Positions 1 through 5,884 of a DNA stretch of 15,947 nucleotides are shown piece after piece (position 1 is the first letter of the stretch; the number at the start of each line of letters is the position of its first letter). A program made the position numbers and the translations under genes. Under the pieces are notes generated by a model. The model saw only the letters and a program-made list of their open reading frames with translations. It was not told the origin of the DNA and did no database searches. This DNA comes from VYDC01 sp034420495. GTDB lineage: Bacteria > Chloroflexota > Dehalococcoidia > UBA2979. The stretch is from positions 1 through 15,947 of the forward strand of contig DAOULG010000189.1 of NCBI GenBank assembly GCA_034420495.1. Reading direction: 5' to 3'.

Positions 1-153
1 GATTCGCCAATGGACAGCGTCCAGAAGGCTTGGCTCGACGGTCGTATCGATTACGACGACCAGCGCATCCCCGCGTGGTTCCGGGCGGCGGCAGAGAGTC
101 TGCGCGAGAAGAAGCTGCGCGAGCGCGCCGTCGCGAATGTAAACAGGTCCTAA
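1..153 (+). CDS. C-terminal fragment of an unidentified protein (5' end outside window)
   Basis: Reading frame 1 is open from the first base to a TAA at 151-153 and gives 50 residues. The peptide is charged and contains WLDGRIDYDDQRIPAWF and a basic helix REKKLRERAV. Nearly all third codon positions are G or C, which favours this frame over the others. I do not recognise the family. The stop codon lies inside the first of two direct repeats that resemble the end of an IS21-type insertion sequence, so the gene could be the last gene of a mobile element (inference). It could equally be an unrelated gene cut by the window edge. Confidence 0.5.
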   Translation, partial: DSPMDSVQKAWLDGRIDYDDQRIPAWFRAAAESLREKKLRERAVANVNRS

Positions 154-204
154 TGACCCTGGTTAAACGGCGATCTGCTGGCCTAATGATCCTGGTTAGC
201 GACA
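149..204. mobile_element. Possible right end of an IS21-like element, with two terminal repeats
   Basis: The 17-mer CCTAATGACCCTGGTTA at 149-165 recurs with one change at 182-198 (33-bp period), and GACA follows at 201-204. IS21-family elements end in multiple roughly 20-bp terminal repeats and have TGT...ACA tips, which this matches. No other end, transposase motif or target duplication is visible, so the assignment is tentative. The repeats could instead be operators. Confidence 0.33.
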
Positions 205-229
205 GGTCGAATCCGCTCCGCGCGTCTGG

Positions 230-286
230 CCCGGCGTCCGGGCGAGAGTGCGCGGTGCATGAGAGCGCCAATTCTCAACACTGATG
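230..286. repeat. 57-bp boundary repeat, copy 1
   Basis: This stretch matches 5067-5123 at 55 of 57 positions in direct orientation. It contains a hairpin GCCCGG-CGT-CCGGGC at its left end and a second inverted repeat TGAGA (260-264) / TCTCA (273-277). The sequence continuing past it (ACTGATGCTCTG...) also resembles 1462-1483. It lies between the left-edge fragment and the DUF2442-mntA-hepT operon. Confidence 0.85.
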
Positions 287-308
287 CTCTGCGCCCTGAG
301 ATGCCGGC

Positions 309-333
309 GCGCGGGTTCCCGACGATCCCGCGC
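309..333. promoter_or_regulatory. Inverted repeat upstream of the DUF2442-mntA-hepT operon
   Basis: GCGCGGG (309-315) and CCCGCGC (327-333) form a perfect 7-bp inverted repeat around 11 bp. A TAGAAT -10-like hexamer follows at 352-357, and a purine-rich Shine-Dalgarno GGGGGAGG precedes the ATG at 376. No convincing -35 is seen. An operator for this operon is plausible; a terminator for upstream transcription is the alternative. Confidence 0.35.
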
Positions 334-375
334 ACGTGTGCTCCGGGCTCTTAGAATAGAGGGGGAGGACGCGCG

Positions 376-660
376 ATGATTCGTCCCACCGCCATTGAGC
401 CCCGCGAGGGATTCCCCATCCGGCTCCGCTACTCGGATGGTGGCAGCGGCGAGCTGGACCGGTCTCATCTGGCTGGCCGCGCCGTCTTCACGGCGTGGAA
501 TGGTCCCGGGTGCTTCGAGCGCGTGCGCATCGCGCCGCATCGCGCGATCGCCTGGCGTCAAGACCTAGAGCTGTGCCCCGACGCGCTCGACATGGATCGG
601 ACGGGGGAATCACTGGACCACCTGCCGGTTGGCGCCGGGGCGCCACTCCCCGATGCCTGA
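376..660 (+). CDS. DUF2442 domain-containing protein
   Basis: The 94-residue product carries the DUF2442 pattern through residues 3-75: RLRYSDGGSGELD, then a short loop, then the strand FERVRIAPHRAIAWRQDLELCPDAL. The biochemical function of DUF2442 is unknown. Such genes usually sit next to DUF4160 or other TA-type genes. The start is supported by GGGGGAGG 8 bp upstream. The gene ends 28 bp before mntA on the same strand, so the two are probably co-transcribed. No DUF4160 partner is present, so here the protein is attached to a MntA-HepT pair. The last 20 residues, rich in Gly, Ala and Pro, look like a non-domain tail. Confidence 0.8.
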   Translation: MIRPTAIEPREGFPIRLRYSDGGSGELDRSHLAGRAVFTAWNGPGCFERVRIAPHRAIAWRQDLELCPDALDMDRTGESLDHLPVGAGAPLPDA

Positions 661-688
661 GCGCCAGATCGCGCGCCGGAGAACGGGA

Positions 689-994
689 ATGGTCGAGCAC
701 GCGATGAGCAGGGTCGAAGTGCTGGCGCTGCTGCGTCAGCACAAGCCCGTGCTCGCCGAGCGCTTCGGCGTCGGAGCACTGGCGCTCTTTGGCTCCACCG
801 CGCGCGACGAGGCCCGGACCGACAGCGACATCGACATCCTCGTCACGCTCCCGCAGGCGCACGGCTGGAGCGGCTACGGCGAAGTCCTGCGTTACCTGGA
901 GGGCCTGTTCGGCCGCCCGATCGACCTCGTGGTGGAGACCGAGGTGCGAGGCGAGCTCCGTCCCTACATCGAGGCAGACGCCGTGTATGTCTGA
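689..994 (+). CDS. mntA: MntA-type nucleotidyltransferase antitoxin
   Basis: The 101-residue product is a minimal nucleotidyltransferase. GSTARDEARTDSDIDIL fits the GSx10DxD active-site motif, and a C-terminal part with LFGRPIDLVVE is typical of MntA. Family members neutralise their HEPN partner by adding AMP units to a tyrosine near its active site. I chose the ATG at 689 because GGAGA lies 6 bp before it; the ATG at 704 is a weaker option. The gene overlaps hepT by 8 bp, so translation is probably coupled. All catalytic residues are present, unlike the second copy at 7890-8198. Confidence 0.9.
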   Translation: MVEHAMSRVEVLALLRQHKPVLAERFGVGALALFGSTARDEARTDSDIDILVTLPQAHGWSGYGEVLRYLEGLFGRPIDLVVETEVRGELRPYIEADAVYV

Positions 995-1340
995 GGGGCG
1001 CTGGGATGTCTACGTCCGGGACATGCTCGATTGCTGCACGCGGATCGAGAACTACACGGCCGGCCTCGGCCGCGATGAACTCGTGGACGCGCGGGTTCTC
1101 TACGATGCTGCGCTCTGGAACATCGCGGTGCTCGGGGAAGCGGCCAACAACATCCCTGTCGCCGTCCAGCAGGCCCACCCGGAGATTCCCTGGGCCGACA
1201 TCACGGGAACGCGTCACCGCATCGTTCATGGCTACGGGAGCATCCGCGATCAGATCGTCTGGGAGATTGTCAGCGGCGACATCCCCACGTTGATCCCGCA
1301 ACTGCGAGCGCTGCTAGCGGAAGCCGAGGGGCAGGACTGA
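987..1340 (+). CDS. hepT: HepT-type HEPN toxin (DUF86)
   Basis: The 117-residue all-helical protein ends its third helix with RHRIVHGY. This is the RX4HXY motif of HEPN ribonucleases, and the tyrosine is the residue modified by MntA in the characterised pair. WNIAVLGEAANNIP upstream is also typical of DUF86. In this family the toxin cleaves RNA and is silenced by the cognate antitoxin. The start ATG at 987 lies inside the end of mntA, giving the usual overlapping antitoxin-toxin order. No internal stop or frameshift is seen, so this module appears functional. Confidence 0.9.
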   Translation: MSEGRWDVYVRDMLDCCTRIENYTAGLGRDELVDARVLYDAALWNIAVLGEAANNIPVAVQQAHPEIPWADITGTRHRIVHGYGSIRDQIVWEIVSGDIPTLIPQLRALLAEAEGQD

Positions 1341-1412
1341 TTCATGTGCGGGGGCGGCGTCGCAACGCGGGACTGGGAGTGTGGCGCGGTGCGGTGGCGC
1401 GTCGAGGGGACG

Positions 1413-1445
1413 CCCGTCGCGACCCAGGCTTGAACTAGCGACGGG
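1413..1445. repeat. Perfect 8-bp inverted repeat between convergent modules
   Basis: CCCGTCGC (1413-1420) and GCGACGGG (1438-1445) flank 17 bp in the gap between hepT (+) and abiEii (-). On the minus strand the loop contains GTTCAAG, as in a tRNA T-loop, but no complete tRNA can be folded. It could act as a two-way terminator, although no T-tract follows on either strand. Confidence 0.45.
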
Positions 1446-1448
1446 ACC

Positions 1449-1486
1449 CTCATCTCTCAAGACTGATGCTCTGCCCCTTGATAGGC
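1449..1486. repeat. Boundary repeat, copy 2 (diverged core)
   Basis: TCTCAAGACTGATG (1455-1468) followed by CTCTGCCCCTTGATA matches the region 274-301 next to copy 1: from ACTGATG onward, 19 of 22 bases agree. The left half of the 57-bp unit and its TGAGA arm are missing or degenerate. It lies in the 289-bp gap between the HepT and AbiE modules, which otherwise holds no gene I can support. Confidence 0.6.
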
Positions 1487-1629
1487 CGTCGTGCGGAGAG
1501 GCCGTCTCGTCTCAAGCCCGATCAGGTACCTCTCGTCCACACCGAGATGAGGCCGTGGGCGCCCAGCACTCGATCGCGCGAACCCCGGTGATCAAACAGG
1601 AGGCTGCGGCCGAAGGGCCCCACCTAGGC

Positions 1630-2598
1630 TCAGAAGCGAGTCTGAGCAGTTCTCACATTCTGGGCCTTCCATGCCAGAAGCGGTTGCGCCTCGATGCGTT
1701 GCTGGAGTTCGGGATCGCCCGTCAACAACGTCGCGTCGATCTGTCCGTCATCGAGCAATCGATCGAGGAATGTCCGCTCCTGCTCGGTGAAGGGCAGGAC
1801 CGCTGAGAGGGCCGTGCGACACTCGTCGACGAGCGCCTGGCCGTACACCGAGGCCTCCACCGACTGCTCGTATCCGACTCGTAGCGCCGGCGCGAGTTCA
1901 CTCACCAGCTCCGCCGCGTCGAAGGCGACGTCATCCGGCGAGACCGTCCGCCAGTCCCTGCGGTTCATCGCCCCGTAGACGACGAACGCCGTTCTGAGTC
2001 GCTGAGAGTCGAGCGCGTCAAGAGAGAAGATGAGACGGCCATCGAACAGGTCGCGAGCGCGCTGCCGGGACAGCAGCGCCGCGAGCTTCCCGGCCGCGAG
2101 TTCATGAACGTCGACGACCGGAATGCTCGCCGCCTGCCATTCCCCGACGCGCTGCGAGTCCATCGCGATGATGGGCCAGAGCGGCACCCGGTACATGTAG
2201 TTGATGTCCACATCTATCCTGCCGGTCTGCGTATGGGCCGTGGGGTAGCGCAACGTCCACCTGCTGGCTGCGTGCTCACTGGTGAGCTGGCGGCTCGTCA
2301 TGTCCTCCCGACCGAAGACGGCCCGAAGCGCCTCCTCGAGCCGCGGGCGCTCCGCCAGCATCGCGTCCCTGCCTTCGGCTCCCACGTAGTTGAGGTCGAT
2401 GTCGATGGAGAGGCGCGGTACGTCGAAGACGAAGAGGTTCAGGGCCGTTCCGCCCTTGAGCGCCAGCTTCCCGCGCAGAAACGGATGACGCTGGATCGCG
2501 TCGAGAAGGCCGAGCAACCGGGCGACCCGCTCCAACATGTCGGCCCGGAACCCCGTTGCTTGGGCTGCGCCAGCGAGCAGCTCGGCGGAGATTCTCAC
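1630..2598 (-). CDS. abiEii: AbiEii-family nucleotidyltransferase toxin
   Basis: The 322-residue product belongs to the AbiEii/MenT-type nucleotidyltransferases. Motifs in order are LKGGTALN (47-54), SIDIDLNY (64-71) with the metal-binding DxD, an acidic strand IDVDINY (128-134), and the C-terminal K(171)LAALLSRQRARDLFD. Family members act as toxins by transferring nucleotides, for example to tRNA in the MenT branch. The substrate of this one is unknown. The start is the GTG of a GTGA overlap with the end of abiEi, so the toxin is translationally coupled to its antitoxin. Length and motifs are complete, so it should be active. Confidence 0.92.
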   Translation of the reverse strand: MRISAELLAGAAQATGFRADMLERVARLLGLLDAIQRHPFLRGKLALKGGTALNLFVFDVPRLSIDIDLNYVGAEGRDAMLAERPRLEEALRAVFGREDMTSRQLTSEHAASRWTLRYPTAHTQTGRIDVDINYMYRVPLWPIIAMDSQRVGEWQAASIPVVDVHELAAGKLAALLSRQRARDLFDGRLIFSLDALDSQRLRTAFVVYGAMNRRDWRTVSPDDVAFDAAELVSELAPALRVGYEQSVEASVYGQALVDECRTALSAVLPFTEQERTFLDRLLDDGQIDATLLTGDPELQQRIEAQPLLAWKAQNVRTAQTRF

Positions 2599-3410
2599 GC
2601 GACTTCCTCCCAGGCCCGATCGACCACCTCCTGTGGGACGACCAAGTTCCAGCCGGAGACGAAACGCCCCTTCCCGTTCCGCGCGCCGTCCAGGTAGTGC
2701 GGCTGGCGCGGGCGGTGTCGGCGGAGAACGTCGAGGTGAGCCGACTCGACCGTCAGCGAGCTCGCCTGCTGCTCCAGGTAGAAGCCGACCGTGGCGATAG
2801 TCGTCGCATTACCGAGCAAGAGCGCGTAGTCCACGACTTCCCCGACGTTGAAGAACTCCACCGAATCCAGCGAGCGCCAGACCTCCTCCCAGCCGCCCGA
2901 GTGACGCGGGCGATCGAGCACGTCCACAAGCGTTCGCTCGAGGCTCGTGACCCTCACGGGAAGGCCGACACGCTCGGTGGTGAGGGCACCAAGGTCCGTG
3001 GTCCCGGTGCGGATGAGGGCCTCGGGGAACCGCGTTCCCCGGAAGACATGGGAGCGGAACGTGAGAGGTGACGAGGGGCGCGAGGCGAGGTACGTGAAGT
3101 GTTCCCAGACCGAGTAGGCCCGACCGTGAAACTCCAAGGCCGTGTGGTGTGACAGGACAGCATCCGGCGTTAGGCGCGATGCGATCAGATAGGGATCCAC
3201 GGGAAAGGACGCCGCGTCGGCCCCGGGGGGAATCACCGCGTAGAGGCCCCGGCGCACCCGCACAAACCGCCCCGCTCGTACGTGATGGGCGAGGAGCGCG
3301 TCTCGACCTCTGGAGCCCGTAGTGCCCCGCGATGAGAGGTAGGCGGCCAGCTCACCCGTGGTAAAGACGGGATGGCTACGAAAGAACTCCTCGTGTCTGG
3401 CTGCCGGCAT
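2595..3410 (-). CDS. abiEi: AbiEi-family antitoxin and transcriptional autorepressor
   Basis: The 271-residue product has an N-terminal winged-helix region (FFRSHPVFTTGELAAYLSSRG, then VRRGLYAVIPPG) and the AbiEi antitoxin domain with TSLERTLVDVLDRP. The family binds inverted repeats in its own promoter and neutralises AbiEii. I chose the ATG at 3410, which is preceded by GAGGA at 7 bp. An in-frame GTG at 3437 has no such site. The gene overlaps abiEii by 4 bp. Two palindromes between 3480 and 3529 are the likely operators. Confidence 0.9.
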   Translation of the reverse strand: MPAARHEEFFRSHPVFTTGELAAYLSSRGTTGSRGRDALLAHHVRAGRFVRVRRGLYAVIPPGADAASFPVDPYLIASRLTPDAVLSHHTALEFHGRAYSVWEHFTYLASRPSSPLTFRSHVFRGTRFPEALIRTGTTDLGALTTERVGLPVRVTSLERTLVDVLDRPRHSGGWEEVWRSLDSVEFFNVGEVVDYALLLGNATTIATVGFYLEQQASSLTVESAHLDVLRRHRPRQPHYLDGARNGKGRFVSGWNLVVPQEVVDRAWEEVA

Positions 3411-3479
3411 CGGAGTATCCTCTGCCGCCCCGCCCACCCACCGCTACCGTCAGCAGGGGACATCGCGTCCGGCGATCGT

Positions 3480-3541
3480 GCGACTTGATCATGTCGCGAA
3501 TAACCCTGCCCTATGCTACGTGTTACACGCGTGATCATCAA
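3480..3541 (-). promoter_or_regulatory. abiE promoter with two palindromic operators
   Basis: On the minus strand TTGATG (3541-3536) and TAGCAT (3518-3513) are separated by exactly 17 bp. The spacer holds the perfect palindrome CGTGT-A-ACACG (3519-3529). Just downstream, 3480-3497 is an 18-bp palindrome (GCGACTTGATCATGTCGC) with only one mismatched pair. Transcription would start near 3506 and leave a leader of about 95 nt. AbiEi proteins are known to repress through inverted repeats, which fits this layout. Confidence 0.6.
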
Positions 3542-3545
3542 GACA

Positions 3546-3594
3546 TGAGAGGGTCGGTTCTCAAAGACTGAGGCACGGCCCGTTGATCTGCGAG
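3546..3594. repeat. Boundary repeat, copy 3 (diverged core)
   Basis: CATGAGAG (3545-3552) and TTCTCAAAGACTGA (3558-3571) match the right half of the 57-bp unit, including the TGAGA - 8 bp - TCTCA inverted repeat at 3546-3563. The left half is replaced by the abiE promoter. It lies between the AbiE and ATPase modules. I see no gene in the rest of the 292-bp gap. Confidence 0.6.
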
Positions 3595-3702
3595 AGCGCC
3601 GCAGGGGAGTCGTCGTGCCGGACGCGGGCTCCGCGACGACCCTCCTGACGGCCCCGCTCGCCTCGACCGTCACGTAAGAAAAACGGGGACATCTGCACGG
3701 AC

Positions 3703-4926
3703 TCAGAGCACCCGCCACCACGGCACCGCGAGCACGTCCGGAGCCAGCCATTCGACCTCGTTCCCCGCGTGCAGAAGCAGGCCCGCGCGCGCGCCGTCGC
3801 CGTACTCCGCCCGGAACGTCCGAAGATGGGTGATGTCGCGGAGGCGGGGGCGCTCGATTGCCTTCACCTCGATGGGCAGTAGCCGGTCCCGCGCTTCGAT
3901 CACGAAGTCAACCTCCTCGCCGGTGGCGGTGCGCCAGTAGAAGATCTCGGCTGCGTCGAGTCGCGCGTCCCGCCACGCCAGGAGGTCGTGCAGCACGATG
4001 TTCTCGAGGTGAGCTTCGCGCGGCTCGGTCTCCCGGCCCAGATGCATCGCCACCCCCGTGTCGCCCCAGTAGAGCTTCGGCGACTTGATGAGCCGCTTGG
4101 TCCGGTTGACCGCGTACGCGGGAAGCCGGACCAGCAGGTAGGAGGTCTCCAGCAGGTTGAGGTAGCGGCGGACGGTCGGCTGCGGGAGCGCCACATCGCG
4201 CCCCAGCTCCGACTGGTTGAGGAGCTGCCCCATGCGGAGACTGGATGCACGCATGAGCCGCCGGAAGTCCGGGAGAGCCGAGATGGACGAGAGGTCCTGC
4301 AGGTCGCGCTCCAGGTAGGTCTGCACGTAGCCGTCGAACCAGACCGCCCGCTCCCCGTCGTCGTCGAGGTGCAGGGCGGGGAGCGGGAGGCCTCCGCGCC
4401 GCGCCAGCGATCGCCAGTCCTCGGCCTCGGCGGGCCCGGCTGCCACGAGCTCACGCCACTCCGCGTCCGGCGTGTCGAGCAGCTCCTCCCAGATGCCACC
4501 ACCGCCGAGTCCGCGCTGCTCGCGTCGCGTCATCGGCCAGAGGGTGAGGTAGCTCGCCCGCCCGGCGAGCGACTCGGAGACCCGGCTCATGAGCAGCAGG
4601 TTGGCCGAGCCCGTGATCAGGAACTTGCCGGGCTCGCGACGCTGGTCGATCTGCTGCTTCACCGCGTGCAGGAGCGTGGGCTCGCGCTGTACTTCGTCGA
4701 GGGTCACGGGCTGGCTGCCGCCGAGGAGCGCCTGCGGGTCTCGACGCGCTGCGTCCACGATGTCGAGGTCGTCGAGGGTCAGGAAGCGACGGTCACCCGA
4801 CGTGAGTTCGAGAGCGAGCGTGCTCTTGCCCGTCTGGCGCGCACCGGTCAGCACCACCGCGGGCATGACTCTGAGCCTCGCCTCAAGGCCTGGTGTCGCG
4901 ATGCGAGGAAGGACTCCCTGGTTCAT
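3703..4926 (-). CDS. AAA ATPase with DUF4143 domain
   Basis: The 407-residue product starts with an AAA_14 ATPase: Walker A GARQTGKST (28-36), Walker B VTLDE (74-78) and ITGSANLLL (104-112). The DUF4143 region follows, with a helix-turn-helix-like stretch VALPQPTVRRYLNLLETSYL. The C-terminus carries D340, E353 and K355 in EVDFV...PIEVK, which resembles a PD-(D/E)XK nuclease core. The role of the family is not established; members are often found on mobile and defence islands. I start at the ATG at 4926 because the promoter ends 6 bp before it. A start at 4965 would place coding sequence over the operator. It has no partner gene. Confidence 0.88.
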   Translation of the reverse strand: MNQGVLPRIATPGLEARLRVMPAVVLTGARQTGKSTLALELTSGDRRFLTLDDLDIVDAARRDPQALLGGSQPVTLDEVQREPTLLHAVKQQIDQRREPGKFLITGSANLLLMSRVSESLAGRASYLTLWPMTRREQRGLGGGGIWEELLDTPDAEWRELVAAGPAEAEDWRSLARRGGLPLPALHLDDDGERAVWFDGYVQTYLERDLQDLSSISALPDFRRLMRASSLRMGQLLNQSELGRDVALPQPTVRRYLNLLETSYLLVRLPAYAVNRTKRLIKSPKLYWGDTGVAMHLGRETEPREAHLENIVLHDLLAWRDARLDAAEIFYWRTATGEEVDFVIEARDRLLPIEVKAIERPRLRDITHLRTFRAEYGDGARAGLLLHAGNEVEWLAPDVLAVPWWRVL

Positions 4927-4932
4927 CGATGC

Positions 4933-4978
4933 AGGATAGTCGCTCGCAGTCTGAATGACAATCATTCACAATATGAAT
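4933..4978 (-). promoter_or_regulatory. Leaderless promoter and operator of the ATPase gene
   Basis: On the minus strand TTGTCA (4961-4956) and TATCCT (4938-4933) are 17 bp apart, and the ATG begins 6 bp after the -10 box. The -35 box lies inside the perfect palindrome TGAATGA-CAA-TCATTCA (4952-4968). A second overlapping palindrome, ATTCA-N5-TGAAT, covers 4964-4978. This short A+T-rich island stands out in the high-GC surroundings. There is no Shine-Dalgarno sequence. Confidence 0.6.
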
Positions 4979-5289
4979 AGAATGCAGCACGGGCAGCGGG
5001 GACCGCGGCGACCAGCGGAGCGCCGGCCACGATGAGGGCCGCCGGCGGTTCCCCACTAGGAGTTGTCCCGGCGTCCGGGCGAGAGTGCGCGGTGTATGAG
5101 AGCGCCGATTCTCAACACTGATGGTCCTCCGCTGAAGCTCCCCGCCCGCGGGGAAGCCGGGACTGAGGGGCGTCCCTGTGTCGCTGCGGGATGCGGACGA
5201 GTGTGGAGCGGAGGAGATCGCTGCGCGCCCTGATCGTTCTCGCCACTGCGTTCAGGTGGTCCCAGGCGTCGCTGACAGCGCCGAATGAA
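4979..5289. other. Gene-free gap holding boundary repeat copy 4 and a GC hairpin
   Basis: This 311-bp gap separates the ATPase promoter from the 3' end of parE. It contains the repeat at 5067-5123 and a compact hairpin CCCCG-CCCG-CGGGG at 5140-5153, which might terminate parDE transcription although no T-tract follows. Short open frames here have no recognisable protein character. Confidence 0.5.
5067..5123. repeat. 57-bp boundary repeat, copy 4
   Basis: This copy is identical to 230-286 except for C to T at the 29th base and A to G at the 41st. It carries the same CCCGG-CGT-CCGGG hairpin and the TGAGA (5097-5101) / TCTCA (5110-5114) inverted repeat. The two good copies enclose the HepT, AbiE and ATPase modules, about 4.8 kb in all. 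Confidence 0.85.
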
Positions 5290-5613
5290 CTAGTCCGCGG
5301 GCGGCTCACTCAACCACGCCGGTAGGTCCCTTGCTGCGTGCAGGACCCTCCAGACATCGATCTCTGTTGCCTGCTCGACGTAGAACACCAGATGGGGGAG
5401 CCCCCTCACCCCCCACGAGCGCAGGCCCGGGAGATCCAGTTCACGGGCGTAGCGAGGCGAGCCGCTCGCGGGATGATCGGCCATGTGATGGAAGGCCTTT
5501 TCAAGCGCGTCGACGAAGGCCACCGCCACTGAGTTCGGCGCCTCGGCCAGGTAGTGCTCGACGGCCTCGTCGACATCACGCCGCGCACGCTCACGGAGGA
5601 CGACGGTCTTCAC
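5290..5613 (-). CDS. parE: ParE/RelE-family toxin
   Basis: The 107-residue protein has the RelE/ParE fold pattern: an N-terminal strand KTVVLRERARRDVDEAVEHYL, a helix FVDALEKAFHHMADHP, then LRSWGVRGLPHLVFYVEQ and the closing strand IDVWRVLHAARDLPAWL. ParE-type toxins poison DNA gyrase, whereas RelE-type toxins cleave mRNA at the ribosome. The ParD partner favours the gyrase type, but target specificity cannot be read from the sequence. The start is GTG at 5613, 2 bp after the parD stop codon, so expression is coupled. The gene looks intact. Confidence 0.9.
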   Translation of the reverse strand: MKTVVLRERARRDVDEAVEHYLAEAPNSVAVAFVDALEKAFHHMADHPASGSPRYARELDLPGLRSWGVRGLPHLVFYVEQATEIDVWRVLHAARDLPAWLSEPPAD

Positions 5614-5615
5614 CG

Positions 5616-5849
5616 CTAGCGGGCGGCGCGCACCCGATCGCGAAGTCGGGCGAAGTACTCAGCATCGGCCGCGACCGCTGGCGGCGACGCCGCGCCTTCG
5701 AGCAGCAGGCTGCGCAGATGCTGGCGATCCTGGTCCTTGCGGATCAACTCGCGGACGTACTCGCTCGACGAGCTGTACCCGCGGGCGCCCACCTGGCGGT
5801 CGACGAAGGCCTTGAGGGCCCCGGGAAGCGATATGTTCATCGTGCTCAT
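5616..5849 (-). CDS. parD: ParD-family antitoxin
   Basis: The 77-residue protein has a ribbon-helix-helix N-terminus (MNISLPGALKAFVDRQVG, then GYSSSSEYVRELIRKDQ). Its acidic and hydrophobic C-terminal tail, ending AEYFARLRDRVRAAR, would wrap the toxin. ParD dimers bind their own promoter and neutralise ParE. The start ATG at 5849 has no Shine-Dalgarno sequence, and the -10 box ends 6 bp upstream, so the mRNA is probably leaderless. An in-frame ATG three codons later is possible but has no better signal. Confidence 0.9.
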   Translation of the reverse strand: MSTMNISLPGALKAFVDRQVGARGYSSSSEYVRELIRKDQDRQHLRSLLLEGAASPPAVAADAEYFARLRDRVRAAR

Positions 5850-5855
5850 GGTACA

Positions 5856-5884
5856 ACGCTAGACAGCTTGGCAAATCTTGGCAA
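5856..5884 (-). promoter_or_regulatory. Leaderless parDE promoter with 10-bp-phased operator
   Basis: On the minus strand TTGCCA (5884-5879), a 17-bp spacer and TAGCGT (5861-5856) precede the ATG by 6 bp. TTGCCAAG occurs twice with a 10-bp period: on the plus strand CTTGGCAA is at 5867-5874 and 5877-5884. One-helical-turn spacing of direct repeats is what ribbon-helix-helix dimers such as ParD use. Confidence 0.55.

Noticed and set aside
1..150. An IstB C-terminus in frame 3 (SYRLR motif)
   Set aside because: The motif is isolated, the surrounding residues do not fit IstB, and codon third-position use clearly favours frame 1.
1411..1500. A functional tRNA gene on the minus strand
   Set aside because: T-loop-like and D-arm-like pieces are visible, but no acceptor stem closes and the anticodon stem is mismatched. 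At most it is a relic.
1381..1806. Plus-strand frame covering the HepT-AbiE gap
   Set aside because: It runs into the 3' end of abiEii in antisense, covers the inverted repeat and boundary repeat, and has no protein character.
3988..4980. Plus-strand open frame of 330 codons over the ATPase gene
   Set aside because: The minus strand encodes Walker A, Walker B and DUF4143 motifs; the plus-strand product has none and no ribosome site.
5112..5309. Small minus-strand gene downstream of parE
   Set aside because: The frame crosses the boundary repeat and the GC hairpin, overlaps the 3' end of parE, and has no ribosome site or recognisable motif.
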